Assembly: GCA_002311635.1 (NCBI GenBank)
Contig: DBZJ01000145.1
Coordinates: forward strand, 1 to 8,448
Length of the DNA stretch: 8,448 bases
Reading direction: 5' to 3'
Source of the DNA: Syntrophaceae bacterium UBA1163
GTDB lineage: Bacteria; Desulfobacterota; BSN033; UBA1163
Below, piece by piece: positions 5,914 to 8,448 of this stretch. The position numbers and the translations under genes are program-made. Position 1 is the stretch's first letter, and every line of letters begins with the position of its first letter. The notes under the pieces were generated by a model. It had not been told where the DNA came from, made no database searches, and was given only the letters and a program-made list of their open reading frames with translations.

Positions 5914-7009
5914 CTAAGAGGTCGCCAGAAGATAGGCCTTGATCAGCTCATCGATCTCCCCGTCCATGACCCGATCCACTTGATGGATCACCTTATTCGT
6001 GCGGTGATCTTTGACCATTTTATAAGGGTGCATAATATACGAGCGGATCTGGCTCCCCCAAGCAATCTCCTTTTTTGAGTTGTGAAGTTCCTGCAGCTTC
6101 TCTTCTTTCTCCTTCATTTCCCCCTCGTAAAGGCGTGCCCTTAATATCTTTAAGGCAGTAGCCTTATTCTTATGCTGGGATCGTTCGTTTTGACATTGGA
6201 CGACAATGCCCGTGGGAAGATGAGTGATTCGTACCGCTGAATCCGTTTTATTGACGTGTTGCCCACCTGCCCCGCTGGACCGAAAGGTATCCACCCTCAA
6301 ATCTTTTTCATCAAGCTGAACTACGATATCCTCGGGGACTTCAGGAATGACAAAAACCGAAGCAAAGGAGGTATGCCTCCTTGCCCCCGCATCGAACGGG
6401 GATATCCGAACCAATCGGTGAATCCCACTCTCCGCTTTTAGGTATCCATAGGCGTAACGGCCGTTGACCATAAAGGTAACGTTTTTTAAACCCGCTTCTT
6501 CGCCCGTGAGGATATCAATAATTTTTGTCTCAAACTTCCTTTTCTCTGCCCATCTCAGGTACATCCTCAGAAGCATTTCCACCCAGTCTTGAGCCTCTGT
6601 GCCTCCTGCTCCGGCATTGATGCTCACGATCGCATTGCTCGGATCGTGCTCTCCTCCCAGCATTCTCCCGAACTCTATTTGTTCGATGGCTTCTTCACTT
6701 CTCCGCAGCTTCTCCGCCAGCTCCTGGGCTTCTTTGTCATCCTGCTGTTCTTCGACCAATTGGAGGAGGATCTCCGCTTCTTCCAGAACCTTCTTCTCAT
6801 CCTCCCAAGGCGACAAGCTCTCTAAGAGAGAGGTTCGCTCCTTCAGAATCTTCTGGGCAGCCTCACCCCCTTCCCAGAAATCAGGTTTTGTCATCATCTT
6901 TTCGATTTCTTCCAGTCTTTTTCCTTTTCTTTCGACGTCAAAGAGAACCTCGGAGGGATTCTAATCGACCCCTCAGTTCGTTCAATCTGTCTCTCAATTC
7001 AACCAACAT
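5914..7009 (-). CDS. prfB: Peptide chain release factor 2 (programmed +1 frameshift)
   Basis: RF2 recognises UAA and UGA stop codons in the ribosomal A site and triggers peptide release. Translation begins at ATG 7009 ([14 protein letters not shown]..., 23 codons), meets an in-frame TGA at 6938-6940, and must shift +1 on CTT-TGA-C to continue as [21 protein letters not shown]. Joined length is 364 residues (E. coli 365). The stop-codon recognition motif SPF is at 203-205 and GGQ, which enters the peptidyl transferase centre, at 248-250. A Shine-Dalgarno AAAGG lies 8 nt before the ATG. The uninterrupted frame alone would suggest a protein starting at 6897 and would lose the N terminus. It has its own candidate promoter after sucD, and the zapB-like gene follows after 103 bp. 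Confidence 0.96.
6937..6943 (-). promoter_or_regulatory. prfB programmed frameshift site (CTTTGAC)
   Basis: The canonical slippery Leu codon plus stop, CTT-TGA-C, at codon 23. An internal Shine-Dalgarno-like GAGG ends 4 nt before CTT, matching the stimulatory element of the E. coli site (AGGGGGTATCTTTGAC). Low RF2 slows termination at the UGA and favours the shift: autoregulation. Confidence 0.93.
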
Positions 7010-7042
7010 ACCTTATGCCTTTCTTTTTGAGATTTGACGATT

Positions 7043-7071
7043 ATCATAACATAGATCAACGGAAAGTTAAA
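7043..7071 (-). promoter_or_regulatory. Candidate prfB promoter
   Basis: The minus strand has TGT-TATGAT (-10 at 7043-7048, five of six matches plus an extended TG) with TTAACT (7065-7070) 16 nt upstream or TTTAAC 17 nt upstream as a weak -35. The prfB ATG lies about 35 nt beyond the -10. Confidence 0.5.
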
Positions 7072-7088
7072 CCTTTTTGTGTAATCTA

Positions 7089-7180
7089 TTGAATTTATTG
7101 GGTTCATCTGGCTCATTGAGTTCCTTTGATGAGAAGACATGCTCCTGAGGAAATCCCGTAAATTCAAGAAACTCAATCAA
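7089..7180. repeat. Nonamer array and inverted repeat between sucD and prfB
   Basis: On the minus strand nine-base units read AACTCAATG, AGCCAGATG, AACCCAATA, AATTCAATA. TTGAATTTA (7089-7097) matches TAAATTCAA (7159-7167) exactly in inverse, and ATTGAGTT (7115-7122) matches AACTCAAT (7170-7177). The element fills most of the 177-bp spacer just downstream of the sucD stop and upstream of the prfB promoter. It has no T tract, so it is not a standard terminator. Confidence 0.6.
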
Positions 7181-7186
7181 CTGAAA

Positions 7187-8071
7187 CTATGACTTCTTCC
7201 TTTTTCTTAGCATCTTTGCAATCTCTTCCCCGACCAATGCCGGGTTTCCAACCACCTTTGCGCCCGCCTTTTCCAGCGCCTCCATCTTTTCCTTAGCTGT
7301 TCCCTTTCCGCCCGCAATAATTGCGCCTGCATGCCCCATTCTCCTCCCCGGAGGAGCCGTCAATCCAGCAATAAAAGCTAATACTGGCTTCCGAAAGGAC
7401 TTCTTGATAAATTGGGCTGCCTCCTCTTCCGCCGTTCCGCCAATTTCGCCAATCATGACCACTGCTTCTGTTTCAGGGTCCCTTTCAAACATCTCCAAGA
7501 GATCGACAAAGTTTAGCCCGATAATCTGATCGCCCCCTATGCCGACTGCCGTCGACTGTCCGAGTCCCCTCTTCGTTAGTTGATCTATCACCTCATAGGT
7601 CAGCGTTCCACTTCGAGAGATGATCCCTATCGTCCCCGGCTGATGAATATAACCTGCCATGACGCCAATCTTGCACTTTCCAGGGGATATGATTCCAGGC
7701 GTATTCGGGCCGATCAAATTTGTCCCCTTCCCTTTTAGGTAAGCCCGGACCATCACCATATCCAATGTTGGGATTCCTTCTGTAAGGCACACGATAAGGG
7801 AAATCTCCCCCTCAGCGGCTTCCAAAATCGCATCGGCAGCAAAAGCTGGAGGGACAAAGATCGCAGAGGCCTCGGCATTGGTGTTCTTAACCGCTTCCGA
7901 TACGGTATTGAAGACCGGAATCCCATCAATTTTCTGTCCGCCTTTTCCCGGGGTCACACCTGCTACGATCTTTGTTCCATACTCCACCATCTGCCGAGTA
8001 TGAAACATCCCTTCATTGCCCGTAATCCCTTGAACCACGACCCTTGTTTTCTCATCTACTAAAATGCTCAT
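7187..8071 (-). CDS. sucD: Succinyl-CoA synthetase, alpha subunit
   Basis: Alpha subunit of succinyl-CoA synthetase, which interconverts succinyl-CoA and succinate with phosphorylation of ADP or GDP in the TCA cycle. The 294-residue product has the N-terminal CoA-binding Rossmann domain ([23 protein letters not shown], 11-33; PGKGGQ, 41-46), the CoA/phosphate segment [17 protein letters not shown] (120-136), and the ligase domain with the phosphorylated histidine His247 in [21 protein letters not shown]. coli SucD has the phosphohistidine at 246. The start ATG is preceded by GGGGG at about 10 nt. sucC lies immediately upstream (84-bp spacer with a heptamer array), so the two are presumably co-transcribed. 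Confidence 0.97.
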   Translation of the reverse strand: MSILVDEKTRVVVQGITGNEGMFHTRQMVEYGTKIVAGVTPGKGGQKIDGIPVFNTVSEAVKNTNAEASAIFVPPAFAADAILEAAEGEISLIVCLTEGIPTLDMVMVRAYLKGKGTNLIGPNTPGIISPGKCKIGVMAGYIHQPGTIGIISRSGTLTYEVIDQLTKRGLGQSTAVGIGGDQIIGLNFVDLLEMFERDPETEAVVMIGEIGGTAEEEAAQFIKKSFRKPVLAFIAGLTAPPGRRMGHAGAIIAGGKGTAKEKMEALEKAGAKVVGNPALVGEEIAKMLRKRKKS

Positions 8072-8097
8072 GGTTGCTTACCCCCAGATCGAAATTC

Positions 8098-8167
8098 GCA
8101 TAGTGCATAGGGCATGGCGCATAGAGTTAAAATGAGAAATTTTTTTCTCTATGCTCTATGCTCTCTG
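8098..8167. repeat. Heptamer array forming an inverted repeat at the sucC-sucD junction
   Basis: Plus strand: GCATAGT, GCATAGG, GCATGGC, GCATAGA in four consecutive seven-base units (8098-8125), then about 21 bp of AT-rich spacer, then CTCTATG, CTCTATG, CTCTCTG (8147-8167). The two arrays are inverse-complementary. The right arm runs into sucC and provides its TAG stop (8156-8158) and last codons. Confidence 0.75.
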
Positions 8168-8448
8168 CCCTTGGCTTCTCTTCAGTGCCTCCACCACTTC
8201 CTCGGCTGCCTCTTTCATCCCTTGGGCAACGATGAAATTCAACCCCGACTCGTTGAGAATCCTCCGCCCCTCCTTAACATTGGTCCCCTCGAGTCTGACC
8301 ACCACTGGCACCTTTACTCTCACCTCAGAAACAGCTTCCGTTACACCTTCAGCCAGGGTGTCACATCTTAGAATCCCACCGAAGATATTGATTAAGACGA
8401 CCTTCACGTCCTTGTCAGACATAAGAATTTCGAAGCCGTTCTTTACCA
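8156..8448 (-). CDS. sucC: Succinyl-CoA synthetase, beta subunit (C-terminal part)
   Basis: Beta subunit of succinyl-CoA synthetase, which carries the nucleotide-binding ATP-grasp domain and pairs with SucD. Only the C-terminal 96 residues are in the window; the frame stays open to the right edge (VKNGFEILMSDKDVK...), so the Met at 8422 is internal. The region VLINIFGGILRCDTLAEGV and VPVVVRLEGTNVKEGRRIL is the family's signature ligase domain. The last residues (SQGQRA-stop) are unusual because they are read through a GCATAGA-type heptamer array that supplies the TAG stop, so the original C terminus may have been altered by the element. Confidence 0.95.
   Translation of the reverse strand, partial: VKNGFEILMSDKDVKVVLINIFGGILRCDTLAEGVTEAVSEVRVKVPVVVRLEGTNVKEGRRILNESGLNFIVAQGMKEAAEEVVEALKRSQGQRA

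Noticed and set aside
5914..6897. prfB as a shorter 327-residue protein or a broken gene
   Set aside because: The upstream ATG frame, CTTTGAC site and Shine-Dalgarno-like GAGG show a programmed frameshift; the joined 364 residues match the normal RF2 length.
7089..8167. CRISPR array or IS ends in the spacers with repeats
   Set aside because: The units are 7-9 bases, contiguous and degenerate, with no unique spacers, target duplications or transposase frame.

Overview
The window looks like a chromosomal stretch of core genes from a bacterium of the former Deltaproteobacteria (Desulfobacterota or relatives). This rests on the gene order zapB-zapA-6S RNA-rny-ymdB-tyrS and on the general look of the first ~350 nt of its 16S rRNA. 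It is inference: no database search was possible, and a finer placement is not justified. Everything I can support as a gene lies on the minus strand, so transcription runs from high to low coordinates. I see no plasmid, phage, insertion sequence or CRISPR signature.

Right to left in coordinates (the direction of transcription): the 3' end of sucC (cut by the window edge) and complete sucD encode succinyl-CoA synthetase. Next is prfB (release factor 2) with its own putative promoter and the classical in-frame CTT-TGA-C programmed frameshift. Then come a small ZapB-like coiled-coil protein and ZapA, a likely cell-division pair, and a 6S RNA starting at the zapA stop codon. About 650 bp without a recognisable gene follow. 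That stretch holds an 87-codon ORF with a good ribosome binding site, a strong intrinsic terminator, and a possible structured leader with tiny overlapping ORFs upstream of rny. Next are rny (RNase Y), ymdB (metallophosphoesterase) and tyrS (tyrosyl-tRNA synthetase). Finally an rRNA operon begins, with promoter-like boxes, a boxA-like leader element and the first ~353 nt of the 16S gene, cut by the left edge.

Functionally this is housekeeping: TCA-cycle substrate-level phosphorylation (sucCD), translation (prfB, tyrS, 16S), RNA turnover (rny, perhaps ymdB), division (zapA/zapB) and RNA polymerase regulation (6S RNA). The less ordinary material is between genes. Four spacers (sucC-sucD, sucD-prfB, prfB-zapB, rny-ymdB) contain degenerate arrays of short units, about 7 or 9 bases where the period is clear, arranged as imperfect inverted repeats. 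Some reach into coding ends: one supplies the sucC stop codon and another creates a spurious N-terminal extension of ymdB. The 6S-to-rny interval is the other stretch worth attention.
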